A DNA stretch of 27,054 bases from Syntrophaceae bacterium UBA1163 (GTDB lineage: Bacteria; Desulfobacterota; BSN033; UBA1163), in contig DBZJ01000089.1 of assembly GCA_002311635.1 (NCBI GenBank), positions 3,846 through 30,899 of the forward strand, written 5' to 3'. Under the pieces are notes generated by a model. It did no database searches and was not told the origin of the DNA. It worked only from the letters and a program-made list of their open reading frames with translations. This document shows positions 14,900 to 22,057 of this stretch, in pieces (the first letter of the stretch is position 1; every line of letters starts with the position of its first letter). The translations under genes were made by a program, and so were the position numbers.

Positions 14900-15087
14900 A
14901 GAAAACACAGGCAAAGAGTTCGAGAAAGATATGGACACTGGTCGAGACCCGCTATGGCAAGGTGGGTTTTTGGATAGACCTTGAAAAGCTGAAAGCCTCG
15001 CCGTGCCCGCATTGTTTCAGACAGATCGTCGAGAAGGCAGCCAAGGAAATGATTGACGAAGCCAAGGCCCGAAAGTCGCGGGGTTAA
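14896..15087 (+). CDS. 63-residue CPHC microprotein
   Basis: A 63-residue basic protein. A short beta-like segment (WTLVETRYGKVGFWIDLEKL) is followed by one CPHC pair and a Lys/Ala/Glu helix (EKAAKEMIDEAKARK). One CxxC pair cannot form a complete zinc site alone, so it may dimerise or share zinc. The start overlaps the previous stop as ATGA, and the next gene starts 3 nt after its stop. It is therefore co-translated with the terminase cluster. Function unknown. Confidence 0.6.
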   Translation: MKKTQAKSSRKIWTLVETRYGKVGFWIDLEKLKASPCPHCFRQIVEKAAKEMIDEAKARKSRG

Positions 15088-15090
15088 GTT

Positions 15091-15558
15091 ATGCCCGAGC
15101 TCACAATCGACCCAAATATCTCACGGCTTCTTCCGCCGGAATTCGTAAGGAGCGAAGTCACGGCCCTCAATGCGCGTGTCAGGGTTGTTCGGCTGAACAA
15201 TTTTTTATACTACTCGAAAAAGGGCATCGCTTGCTACGATCCGGAGACGCAAGAAATTTTACTGGACCCGAACGTGCCCGCGTCGAAGATCTGTGAACGG
15301 ATCAACCTGAAACACCCCTTTCTCAAACTTCAGGAAAACGAGGCCTGGATTTACGAATTTTATCATGAACTTTTCCACGCCTCGCGCGATCCATACGTCA
15401 TCAGGGGCGAGGAGTACGGCGACGAATGGGGGGCGGGTTCTTTTGCGCGCGATAAAATTTTTGAACTTCGAAAGCGTGGAGTGCAATTTTGCCGAATCTT
15501 CTTCAAAGGGGAAATCATCGGAATGATTCAAATGAAGATAGGAGCACCTAAGCCATGA
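15091..15558 (+). CDS. HExxH peptidase-like protein (M78/ImmA-type)
   Basis: A 155-residue protein with a zinc-peptidase motif HELFH at residues 92-96 (EFYHELFHA), followed at about 16 residues by DEWGAGSFARD, reminiscent of the E-x-x-A-x-x-FA element of M78 (ImmA/IrrE-like) peptidases. The N-terminal half is beta-rich (VRVVRLNNFLYYSKKGIACYD). ImmA-type enzymes cut the repressor of their own element to induce it. Here the candidate target would be the XRE protein at 11768 or the HTH at 22893, which is inference. Alternatively it is a decayed toxin-type protease. It overlaps TerL by 4 nt (ATGA), an unusual place for a regulatory peptidase. Confidence 0.65.
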   Translation: MPELTIDPNISRLLPPEFVRSEVTALNARVRVVRLNNFLYYSKKGIACYDPETQEILLDPNVPASKICERINLKHPFLKLQENEAWIYEFYHELFHASRDPYVIRGEEYGDEWGAGSFARDKIFELRKRGVQFCRIFFKGEIIGMIQMKIGAPKP

Positions 15559-17036
15559 TTTTGCCTTGTCCATTCATTGACAGTTTTGCGATCAAAGAGG
15601 ATGGCCAACCCCTCATCCTTGAACCTCATCAAAGGCTTATTCTCGGCGAGGGCTTTCGGTTCGATGAAGATGGAAGACTCGTTTATAGGAATATCGTTTG
15701 GAGCGAACCCAAGAAAAGCGGTAAGACGACGGTCGATGCCTTAGTCTGTTTGTGGTGGGGCTTTTGTGTGCAGCCTCCCGATGAGATCATCATTGCAGCT
15801 AATGATTTGGATCAATCGACCTCTCGCGTGTTCGATGGCGTAAAAGGATTTATCAGCCGTAATCCAGTCCTTAAACAAAAGGCCGAACTACAGCGGTTAT
15901 TGATCCGGCTCGATAACGGGACGACGATCAAGGCCATTCCCTCAGACTATACCGGCGAGGCCGGGGCAAACCAGGGGCTTGCGAGCTTCGATGAATTGTG
16001 GGGTTTCATGAGCGAAAAATCCCGCAGACTTTACGAAGAATTAACACCAGTTCCAACTCGAAAAAATTCCATCCGGTTCATCTCAACCTACGCAGGATGG
16101 GAAGGCGAGAGCGTCCTCCTTGAGGAGCTTTATCACCGGGTCTTCGATAAGCAGGGCAACGTCAAGCCCGGCGTGAAAAGGCCACTGGGCACGGATTTCC
16201 CTGTCTATACCATCAATGACCTCTTCATGTATTGGTCACACGAGCCGCGTATGCCCTGGCAGACGGCCGGCTATTATGCAAGCCAGCGAGCGGATCTCCG
16301 CGTCAACACATATCTTCGCCTTCATGAGAATCGCTGGGTGAGCAATGAGAGCTCACTATTTGATATGGCGGATTGGGACGGCTGCGTGGATCCCGAGTAC
16401 CGTCCACCTCTTCCGAGCAAAAGTATTCGGCTCTACGTCGCTGCGGACGCAAGTGTCAAGAAGGACCGATCAGGGGTTGTGAGCGTCTTCCGGGAAGGTA
16501 ATCTTCTCCAGCTGGGACCTTTTCGCACGTGGCAACCCACGAAAAAGGACCCCATGGACCTGGAGGCGACGATGGAAGCTTACATCCTCGAACTCGCAAA
16601 GGGATATAGTGTCGTAGAATGCCGGTACGATCCCTACCAGCTCCACAGAAGCGCGACTACATTGAAGGGAAAGGTCAACATGGTTGAATTTCCCCAAACG
16701 GTCCCAAACATGACGGAAGTAGGTCAGGCTCTTTATGATGCCGTGAAGCACCGGATCTTGAGGCTTTACAAGGACGATGAACTGAGGCGAGAGGCATCCT
16801 TCGCTGTTGGCAAGGAAACAACCCGGGGGATGATGATCGTGAAGACGAAAGCCTCTCACAAAATCGATTGCATTGTCGCCCTCGCCATGGCGACCGGTGC
16901 GGCAGGAATTGAGAAAGGGACCCCCGGCGTCTTCTTCATCGGCCAGAAGAAAGAGCCTCCTCGCGTGGACCAACTACCTACCAGCATCGAAGCGACTATG
17001 ACCGAGGCGGCAAGAAGGTTCTTTCAAGGGGATTGA
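15555..17036 (+). CDS. Phage terminase large subunit (TerL)
   Basis: A 493-residue, two-domain DNA-packaging motor. ATPase: Walker A in EPKKSGKTT near residues 51-59 (Lys57), Walker B with the catalytic Glu in LASFDELW near 142-149. Nuclease (RNase H-like): Asp in LYVAADAS near 298, Asp in CRYDPYQLH near 359 and Asp in SHKIDCIVALAMA near 438. All key acids are present, so it looks active. It translocates DNA into a procapsid and cuts concatemers. GGAG lies about 10 nt before the ATG, which overlaps the previous stop. No portal or capsid gene follows; only small genes do, so packaging must use another phage's shell if this element is mobilised. Confidence 0.93.
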   Translation: MILPCPFIDSFAIKEDGQPLILEPHQRLILGEGFRFDEDGRLVYRNIVWSEPKKSGKTTVDALVCLWWGFCVQPPDEIIIAANDLDQSTSRVFDGVKGFISRNPVLKQKAELQRLLIRLDNGTTIKAIPSDYTGEAGANQGLASFDELWGFMSEKSRRLYEELTPVPTRKNSIRFISTYAGWEGESVLLEELYHRVFDKQGNVKPGVKRPLGTDFPVYTINDLFMYWSHEPRMPWQTAGYYASQRADLRVNTYLRLHENRWVSNESSLFDMADWDGCVDPEYRPPLPSKSIRLYVAADASVKKDRSGVVSVFREGNLLQLGPFRTWQPTKKDPMDLEATMEAYILELAKGYSVVECRYDPYQLHRSATTLKGKVNMVEFPQTVPNMTEVGQALYDAVKHRILRLYKDDELRREASFAVGKETTRGMMIVKTKASHKIDCIVALAMATGAAGIEKGTPGVFFIGQKKEPPRVDQLPTSIEATMTEAARRFFQGD

Positions 17037-17059
17037 AATGAAAAAAGGAGGTAAGACCA

Positions 17060-17179
17060 ATGAGCCCCGATTATACTGGATCTTCGGAAGTCCCGGATCA
17101 GGTCGGATGGGTAGAGAAAAAGGCTTGCCGGGGATGCCTTAACCCCATCCTTTCGGAAGATGGGCCCCTTAACAAATAG
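17060..17179 (+). CDS. 39-residue CxxC microprotein
   Basis: A 39-residue frame, too short for routine gene calls. AAAGGAGGT lies 8 nt before the ATG, an ideal ribosome site. It has one CRGC pair in the C-terminal half (EKKACRGCLNPILSEDG). It begins 24 nt after TerL and ends 13 nt before the next gene, in the same direction. Similar in style to the CPHC microprotein at 14896. Function unknown. Confidence 0.5.
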   Translation: MSPDYTGSSEVPDQVGWVEKKACRGCLNPILSEDGPLNK

Positions 17180-17191
17180 GGTTGTTTCACC

Positions 17192-17479
17192 ATGAAAAGC
17201 CTTTCTTTAAGACATACCCCTTATCAAACCATAGGCCAGGAAGGAACACCGCTTCTACATAACGTGCACGTTTACCTTAGCCCTCTTTTATGCCTTCTTC
17301 CAGGCTGTAGGAAGACTTTCCAGCCTCGGCGGAGAGGGAAGAGACAACTTTTCTGTTGTCCCGAGCATCGGACGGAGTTTTTCAGGCTTGCCCGAAAGGT
17401 TGGGGCGGCTCTCTTGATTGAGAGCCTATCGGATCCCGGGTTAAACACTCTGGTTCAAAATCTCTTGAGGCCGACATAA
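17192..17479 (+). CDS. Small zinc-finger-like protein
   Basis: A 95-residue basic protein. Three Cys and one His are arranged like a treble-clef or CGK-type zinc ribbon: CLLPGCRKTFQPRRRGKRQLFCCPEHRTEFFRLARK. The order C-x(n)-C-x(n)-FCxxxHR is the common small zinc ribbon of phage and mobile-element proteins. It probably binds DNA or a protein. No strong ribosome site precedes the ATG. It follows the 39-residue gene by 13 nt. Confidence 0.65.
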   Translation: MKSLSLRHTPYQTIGQEGTPLLHNVHVYLSPLLCLLPGCRKTFQPRRRGKRQLFCCPEHRTEFFRLARKVGAALLIESLSDPGLNTLVQNLLRPT

Positions 17480-17519
17480 GGATCATGGATTTTGTAAGCG
17501 CATTTGACAGGGGCCTATC

Positions 17520-17756
17520 TTGACACCACTGATTTTTGAACGGGCAATCCGGGACCTGAAGCGGGATTTTGAAAGGGACATCTCCCCGGAGCTTCGCCTT
17601 CGCCGGAGCGCTCTTTCGAGGACGGAGAGGAGAAAAGTTAAGGATAGGCTCGCCATTGAAAGGACACGAAAGCGAGAGAAAAAGAGGAGGGAGAGGAGGG
17701 AACAACGTGAAAGGGATCGGGGGAATATCGATGTTAGAGAGCGAGGAATGTCTTGA
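17520..17756 (+). CDS. Arg/Glu-rich basic helical protein
   Basis: A 78-residue frame with a TTG start after AGGGG. The product is a highly charged helix (ERAIRDLKRDFERDISPELRLRR, then ERTRKREKKRRERREQRERDR). Such composition can arise in non-coding GC-rich sequence, but a coding bias and the position at the end of the + strand cluster make it plausible. Function unknown; a nucleic-acid-binding or scaffolding role is conceivable. Confidence 0.4.
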   Translation: MTPLIFERAIRDLKRDFERDISPELRLRRSALSRTERRKVKDRLAIERTRKREKKRRERREQRERDRGNIDVRERGMS

Positions 17757-17778
17757 TGGGACTACCCGATGGAGCGGC

Positions 17779-18009
17779 TTAGGACAAGGGATGGTTTTCC
17801 CCTGGAGAAATGAGACTATTTAATTTCTCAACTGAATTTTTTGTAAACTCAAGAGCGTTTTTGCAGAGCTTGATTCTTTCACTCCATTCTCGTTGCTCTA
17901 AAGGACCGAGTCCTGAAAGATCCAGTCGGCTGCAAAGTCGCAAAGTCTCAAGGATATGAAAAAAGATTTGCTCCATTACCATTCTGTTCTTTTCTTTGTC
18001 CCTGTCCAT
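17779..18009 (-). CDS. Small helical protein of unknown function
   Basis: A 76-residue minus-strand protein, helical and amphipathic: MVMEQIFFHILETLRLCSRLDL, then LEQREWSERIKLCKNALEFTKNSVEKLNSL. On the minus strand TGGGGGG precedes the ATG at 5 nt, acting as a ribosome site. It is the first minus-strand gene of the element and lies at the end of the + strand terminase cluster. No family recognised. Confidence 0.5.
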   Translation of the reverse strand: MDRDKEKNRMVMEQIFFHILETLRLCSRLDLSGLGPLEQREWSERIKLCKNALEFTKNSVEKLNSLISPGENHPLS

Positions 18010-18150
18010 GGCTACCCCCCAGGCGGTATTAGGCAGGATTCAGGTAGGGCTTCAACCAGAAGAGAAATGGAAGAGGAAATCCCTCCGATGCCATTCTTTA
18101 GCTTATCAAATTTGAGTGTAAAGTTAAAGGAAATTCACTGAGGAGTTTTG

Positions 18151-18306
18151 ATGAGAGACTATTTCACAGTGACAGAGCTTGTGGAGCACTTTGGGGTCAA
18201 TCCTAAGACGATCTACCGGCGTCTTTGGGCAAAGGGAATACCCGCTTACAAGGTGGGAAGGATTTGGAGGATTGCGAAGAAGGATATTATTTGGTTAAAG
18301 CAATAA
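18151..18306 (+). CDS. 51-residue HTH (AlpA/excisionase-type) protein
   Basis: A 51-residue complete winged-helix-type DNA-binding protein: DYFTVTELVEHFGVNPKTIYRRLWAKGIPAYKVGRIWRIAKKDIIWL. The recognition region FGVNPKTIYRRLWAKGIPAYKVG is the MerR/excisionase pattern. AGGAG (18141-18145) lies 5 nt before the ATG, a perfect spacing. The gene ends inside the end of a minus-strand gene (18287-18526), a 20-nt convergent overlap. It is a candidate excision or cargo regulator. Confidence 0.82.
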   Translation: MRDYFTVTELVEHFGVNPKTIYRRLWAKGIPAYKVGRIWRIAKKDIIWLKQ

Positions 18307-18526
18307 GTTTCTGTGTGTGAGGGGGAAAAAGGATATTATTATTTTTTTTCTCTCGATAAAATCCATTACCGTCAAGATCAGATGTATCAACCTCTTTGGC
18401 GCCTTCCCAGAGCGGAACACCACTATTTTTAGTAATTTCTTTGAGGGTGGTCATGCTCTTTGACAGGACCATCTGATCCGAATTTGGATCGTATTTTTTG
18501 AAGTAGTATACGATAACCTTCGGCAC
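18287..18526 (-). CDS. Small conserved-looking hypothetical protein
   Basis: A 79-residue minus-strand protein. The layout VPKVIVYYFKKYDPNSDQMVLSKSMTTLKEI, then KEVDTSDLDGNGFYREKK, is of a compact alpha/beta protein; similar small proteins with a SxLDxxGF ending occur in mobile elements, from memory. The GTG at 18526 follows AAAAGGAGA at 6 nt on the minus strand, which decides the start against longer GTG or ATG alternatives at 18676 or 18586. It lies just downstream of the AbiJ-like gene in the same orientation, with a 202-nt gap. Confidence 0.6.
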   Translation of the reverse strand: MPKVIVYYFKKYDPNSDQMVLSKSMTTLKEITKNSGVPLWEGAKEVDTSDLDGNGFYREKKNNNILFPPHTQKLIALTK

Positions 18527-18728
18527 GACTATTCTCCTTTTGATCTTATTTTTAGACACTTTTTTAGGAGCGTACTCGCTTCTCATCTGAGAATCTATCA
18601 AAGTGATTGAAGAAAGGCAACGATTTTTTTTGAAAATCCATGTCCAACGGTGTCCAAAGATTTCCCTTGGTTCCACCTTGAGTGGTACTCTTGCTCTTTG
18701 ACAACCGAATATTGATTTTTTTTAAGGG

Positions 18729-19712
18729 CTACATGCGTTGGACAAGACTCTTGATCCATGACATGCAGGTCTCAATCGCCCAGTTTGTTTGTTCCAGGGT
18801 GAGTTGAGGCATTTCGGCGCTACCTGGTCCGTGGCTGAATGGATTTCGGATAATAGTAAAGAAGCTTTTCAGCACATCTCTTTCCCAGCCCTTGATGAAC
18901 TCACTATTCTTCTCGCTGCAGAGGTTGTCGATATAGTTGTGTGCGCCTCTCTCGGCGCCATGAGTCCAGCCTTTTTGGTCCGAAATGATCTTAATTGCAC
19001 TCTCAAGCGCCCGCGCAGCGTAGAAGGCTGGGTCGCGGTCATTCGCGTCACGTCGGTCCAAGGCTTCCTTCATATCGATGTCCACGTTCTTCCATAGAGG
19101 ATCTGCCACGACTTTCCAGAACGCACGCTCGATCTGTTGTTCCACTAAAGAATCAGTCACAACTTGGATAAATCCATTGTGATAGTTGAGCTGCGTTCCA
19201 GCTCGCCTGAATCTCTCATTCAGCTCATCCACAGACGCCTTAAAGCTGGCATTTAGGGACTCGTTAAAACTTATTCGCCATTTCGAGGCATCAACGCTGA
19301 GCGCGATCAACTCTTCTTCGCGCAACCGAAATGCAAGCTCGATAAAGCTGATTCGCTCCTTCATGAATCGGTCGGGGGATACGGCGCCCGTGAACTCGGC
19401 GCACACGAAGTCCTTGCACACCTTGTCGTAAGTCCAGAAGCCAGAGGAGGTGAAAGGCTTGCCCATCCAGTCGGTTTGATAGGAATAATACCGAGGTGCA
19501 AGTTCGTCTAAACCAAGCTCCATACTGAGTCGGTCGTGTAGCAATATCCACTTTGTCTTTGCCTCAACACTTTCCTTTCCATCGATCCAGTAAGGGATAA
19601 GCTGTTCGGCAACGATCCGAAAGCACTGCACGAGAAGCTTCGATCCGGTTTCCGTATAGGCTTCCCAAAGCACTCGCGATGAGTACCTTTGAGCAAAGAT
19701 GTCAGTAAGCAT
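18729..19712 (-). CDS. AbiJ-type abortive-infection protein with HEPN motif
   Basis: A 327-residue soluble protein. The N-terminus MLTDIFAQRYSSRVLWEAYTE, then ...QLIPYW and KTKWILLHDRLSMELGLDEL, matches the AbiJ N-terminal domain 4 type. The C-terminal helical half ends in an RNPFSH motif at residues 289-294, the R-x4-H signature of HEPN RNases, preceded by YAARALESAIK and followed by a final helix. AbiJ proteins stop phage spread by killing or arresting the infected cell; HEPN domains usually cut RNA. It is encoded opposite to the terminase cluster, with GAGG about 11 nt before the ATG. It is likely cargo that protects the host from competing phages. The trigger is unknown. Confidence 0.75.
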   Translation of the reverse strand: MLTDIFAQRYSSRVLWEAYTETGSKLLVQCFRIVAEQLIPYWIDGKESVEAKTKWILLHDRLSMELGLDELAPRYYSYQTDWMGKPFTSSGFWTYDKVCKDFVCAEFTGAVSPDRFMKERISFIELAFRLREEELIALSVDASKWRISFNESLNASFKASVDELNERFRRAGTQLNYHNGFIQVVTDSLVEQQIERAFWKVVADPLWKNVDIDMKEALDRRDANDRDPAFYAARALESAIKIISDQKGWTHGAERGAHNYIDNLCSEKNSEFIKGWERDVLKSFFTIIRNPFSHGPGSAEMPQLTLEQTNWAIETCMSWIKSLVQRM

Positions 19713-19969
19713 TTTCTAAGTTACCTCAACCAATGGCTGAGCACTACTTTACTGATAAAGATACCCGGATTAGTTATTTTTCCGCTTGTAATATACACCT
19801 TCTTTAGAAATTATGGAAGCCAAAATTTCACAAAGTAAACCTTCGTCGAGGAATCAGCCTTCTCCAATAAATTTTTTGAAACTGACTATCCAATCAAATC
19901 CAAAAAAAACTTGACAAAAGGCAGTAGTTATGTATAATTGGTATAACTCTTAGGAAAGGAGGTAATAAC
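19713..19969. other. Divergent regulatory region between AbiJ and CopG genes
   Basis: About 257 nt. A clear sigma-70 promoter for the + strand CopG gene lies at 19911-19938 (separate entry). The AbiJ side shows no strong promoter. AT-rich runs flank it. No gene is seen. Confidence 0.45.
19911..19938 (+). promoter_or_regulatory. Sigma-70 promoter with dyad for CopG gene
   Basis: TTGACA (19911-19916), a 16-nt spacer and TATAAT (19933-19938). A GTTAT...ATAAC dyad (19927-19947) overlaps the -10 box, a plausible operator for the CopG-type protein encoded 31 nt downstream. Confidence 0.65.
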
Positions 19970-20182
19970 ATGGGTAAAAGGGTCGGGTTCTATTTGACGG
20001 ATCTACAGATTAAGAATTTAAAGAAGGTATCGAAGGCGACGGGTCTCACGGTCTCTGAGATTATCAGAAGGGCGGTCGATGAGCATTTAAAGCAATACAA
20101 AAATGGTAAACAAGTTGGAAAGCCGGGGGTTTCTTTCCCGGGCAAGGGGAGTTTGGCTGAAAAGTTCGCCCGGGGAGATTAA
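19970..20182 (+). CDS. CopG-family ribbon-helix-helix regulator
   Basis: A 70-residue protein. A short beta strand (RVGFYLTD) and two helices (LQIKNLKKVSKATGLTVSEIIRRAVDEHLKQY) form the ribbon-helix-helix DNA-binding fold. The C-terminal tail VSFPGKGSLAEKFARG is flexible. It would bind operator DNA as a dimer and probably represses its own promoter (19911-19938). The ATG follows AAAGGAGG at 7 nt. Such proteins are common as antitoxins or plasmid and phage copy-control factors. No adjacent toxin gene is present, so a regulatory role is likelier. Confidence 0.8.
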   Translation: MGKRVGFYLTDLQIKNLKKVSKATGLTVSEIIRRAVDEHLKQYKNGKQVGKPGVSFPGKGSLAEKFARGD

Positions 20183-20191
20183 AGCCTCGTG

Positions 20192-20220
20192 CCCGAGAGA
20201 CCGGCAAGTGGTCCCTCGGG
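20192..20220. terminator. Strong hairpin after CopG gene
   Basis: CCCGAG (20192-20197)/CTCGGG (20215-20220) and GACC/GGTC, separated by one A-C mismatch, form a 10-bp stem around GGCAAGT. No T-run follows, so the terminator call is tentative. Confidence 0.4.
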
Positions 20221-20286
20221 GCAGTTTAAGAAATTAAGAGCCGCCTGGAATCTTGGGCGTCTTGAGAATGAAAGGAGATGAGAGAG

Positions 20287-20442
20287 ATGGCGAAGGCGAA
20301 GGGAAAGACCGAAGAGGTGAAGGAGATAACAAAGAGAATGGACGGAGTTAAAGCGTGTGCTTGTGGTCATAATCGCTGGCAGGTCGTAGTTAAAGGAAGA
20401 AAGTGGAAGTGTCGCAAGTGTGGGAAGATCCGCGAAGCATAG
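20287..20442 (+). CDS. 51-residue zinc-ribbon protein
   Basis: A 51-residue basic protein with a CxC...CxxC zinc ribbon: VKACACGHNRW, then GRKWKCRKCGKI. The ATG at 20287 has AAAGGAG (20271-20277) 9 nt upstream; an ATG at 20278 in frame is too close to it. Small ribbons of this type often bind nucleic acid. It lies between the CopG gene and the small gene at 20483 in one direction. Function unknown. Confidence 0.7.
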   Translation: MAKAKGKTEEVKEITKRMDGVKACACGHNRWQVVVKGRKWKCRKCGKIREA

Positions 20443-20482
20443 CCTTTAACTGGCCTCTGACCAAAGGAAGGAGATAACCTGA

Positions 20483-20656
20483 ATGGCCCTTGCCCTTGAT
20501 CCTAAACAAGTCGTTTCTTCTGAAGAACTCATTACGTCCCTATTGGTCTCTCAGGATGCCGTTATTCGTTTGCTTGTGGAAAAGGGAATATTCACCAAAG
20601 AGGAGTTTTTGGAAATGGTGAAAGTGGTAAATCTTGAAATTGCGAAAATGGTATAA
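20483..20656 (+). CDS. 57-residue helical protein
   Basis: A 57-residue helical frame: EELITSLLVSQDAVIRLLVEKGIFTKEEFLEMVKVVNLEIAKMV. AAGGAG lies 9 nt before the ATG. Similar short proteins appear near phage-like element ends, from memory. Its stop lies 22 nt before the next start. Function unknown. Confidence 0.6.
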   Translation: MALALDPKQVVSSEELITSLLVSQDAVIRLLVEKGIFTKEEFLEMVKVVNLEIAKMV

Positions 20657-20678
20657 CAAGGCAAGAGTGGGGGCTGAG

Positions 20679-21101
20679 ATGAAAAAACTTATTTTGGCAC
20701 TATTTTTTACAATCATGATGGTATATTCAGCAAGTGCTCAAAGCACCTTGGCTCTTCAAGAGAAGTGTGCAGAGGGAGCGAAGAAATTCTTTTTTGAGTT
20801 TAAAGGCCAGTATCGAAGTGACTCTAACCTCTGGCCTGATTATACATCCCATTATAATAAAAAATTGGATAGGTGCTTTATACATATTTTTGTTTCTACT
20901 TTCAAGGATGGAAAGGAAGAGAATCTTAGTCAGTATTTGTTTGATGTCTTTGAAGCGGGCCAACAGTCCAACACCTTAGCTTATGGTAGGTTTCAGAAAT
21001 TTCCTGATAGAACCAAGACCCCTGTATGTAAAGTCGGAGATAAGATTTGCCATTCGGAGGCCGAATTTGAAGCCTTAATCAAGCCTTATATGGAAGAGTA
21101 A
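20679..21101 (+). CDS. Exported protein with signal peptide
   Basis: A 140-residue protein. A Sec signal peptide (KKLILALFFTIMMVYSASAQS, likely cut after SASA) is followed by a soluble mature domain with four Cys residues (EKCAEG, DRCFIHI, VCKVG, ICHSE), so disulfides in the periplasm are plausible. The ATG at 20679 lies just after GGGGGCTGAG; a TTG at 20634 would add a basic tail before the signal. AT-rich compared with the terminase cluster. First of three exported-protein genes in a row. Function unknown. Confidence 0.72.
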   Translation: MKKLILALFFTIMMVYSASAQSTLALQEKCAEGAKKFFFEFKGQYRSDSNLWPDYTSHYNKKLDRCFIHIFVSTFKDGKEENLSQYLFDVFEAGQQSNTLAYGRFQKFPDRTKTPVCKVGDKICHSEAEFEALIKPYMEE

Positions 21102-21115
21102 AGGGGGGTGACCAA

Positions 21116-21673
21116 ATGAAATCATTATTGGGTAAGTTGGGGGTTCTATCCATCGGACTTTTGATCCTTGGCTATGCAGAAGTGTGGGGGGCGGATTGGA
21201 AAGTTTTTGGAGGCTCAGTTTTGTCAAAAGACAAGACGACAATTGGTTATTATGATGCTGAGAGTATAGAATACTTATCTAATGGAAATGTTACGGTATG
21301 GACTAAAACTGTTAAAACGTTGGAAGTTGAGATGATAGGTAGCAAGAAAGAAGTTATAGAGAAGGCGGCAGAGAAGCTCGTGCAGGGGTATCACCCGCCA
21401 TATGTTTTACTGAATCCTTACCCAAAAACGAGCCTTGATAGCAACCTTGACATAATAATGTGGGAAGAAGCAGCCAATCACGATATCAAACCAAGACTAA
21501 GAGTGTTATTTGAAATAAACTGTGAGGAAAAAATGATTCGAACCCTTTCAACTATTATCTATAAAAAAGATGGAACGGGAACGTCCAGATCAATCAATGG
21601 TACGTGGGATTACATTAGTCCAGAAATAAATACTGAGACACTCCGTAAGATATTATGTAAAGATAAAAAGTGA
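21116..21673 (+). CDS. Surface-adhesin E-like exported protein
   Basis: A 185-residue protein with a signal peptide (SLLGKLGVLSIGLLILGY, cut near VWGA) and a mature domain of the surface-adhesin protein E type: WKVFGG...KTTIGYYDAESIEYLSNGNVTVWTKTV, then LRVLFEINCEEKMIRTLSTIIY. The YYDxxSI and VWTK landmarks are typical. It would be secreted or periplasmic; a role in adhesion or surface change is possible. GGGGGTG lies 6 nt before the ATG. It starts 14 nt after the previous gene, so the two are one unit. Carried by a mobile element, it might alter the host surface. Confidence 0.7.
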   Translation: MKSLLGKLGVLSIGLLILGYAEVWGADWKVFGGSVLSKDKTTIGYYDAESIEYLSNGNVTVWTKTVKTLEVEMIGSKKEVIEKAAEKLVQGYHPPYVLLNPYPKTSLDSNLDIIMWEEAANHDIKPRLRVLFEINCEEKMIRTLSTIIYKKDGTGTSRSINGTWDYISPEINTETLRKILCKDKK

Positions 21674-22057
21674 GAAAGGAGGTGAACCCTAACCCTCAAC
21701 CGGCCAAGAAAGAAGGTAACTCATTGATCCATGGTGCGAGGTTTACTATTGGCAGAGGTGAGAAGTCTTGTTGCAGGGCATTGTGAGAGAGAGTTTTGAA
21801 TCCAAAAAGAGAAAGAGGGCAGAAAGGACCACGGGGGACCTTAGCCCTTTCTGCAGGAGGAAGGAATAAGAAGACTTTCTTCTCCTCATCTTTAGGCTAC
21901 CGCAAAATAAGTGGAAATTTGGATAGGGTGTGGAATGTATTTTTTGACCAAAAAGACTATAATTTTGTTTTGTAGGGAAATGAGGAGATTGATTTTTAGG
22001 GAAAAGGAAACGAAATGAGGAAGAAGAGAGTCGCAGTAAGGGAGGAGGTTTTTGGTT
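21674..22057. other. Intergenic region with 9-bp hairpin
   Basis: GCAGAAAGG (21819-21827) pairs perfectly with CCTTTCTGC (21846-21854) around an 18-nt loop. AAAGGAGG at 21677-21684 precedes no good start codon at proper spacing. A 22-codon frame from 21731 lacks a ribosome site. Otherwise nothing is seen. Confidence 0.4.

Noticed and set aside
21731..21799. 22-codon frame in the gap before 22058
   Set aside because: The product is short and hydrophobic-basic and there is no ribosome site at suitable spacing.
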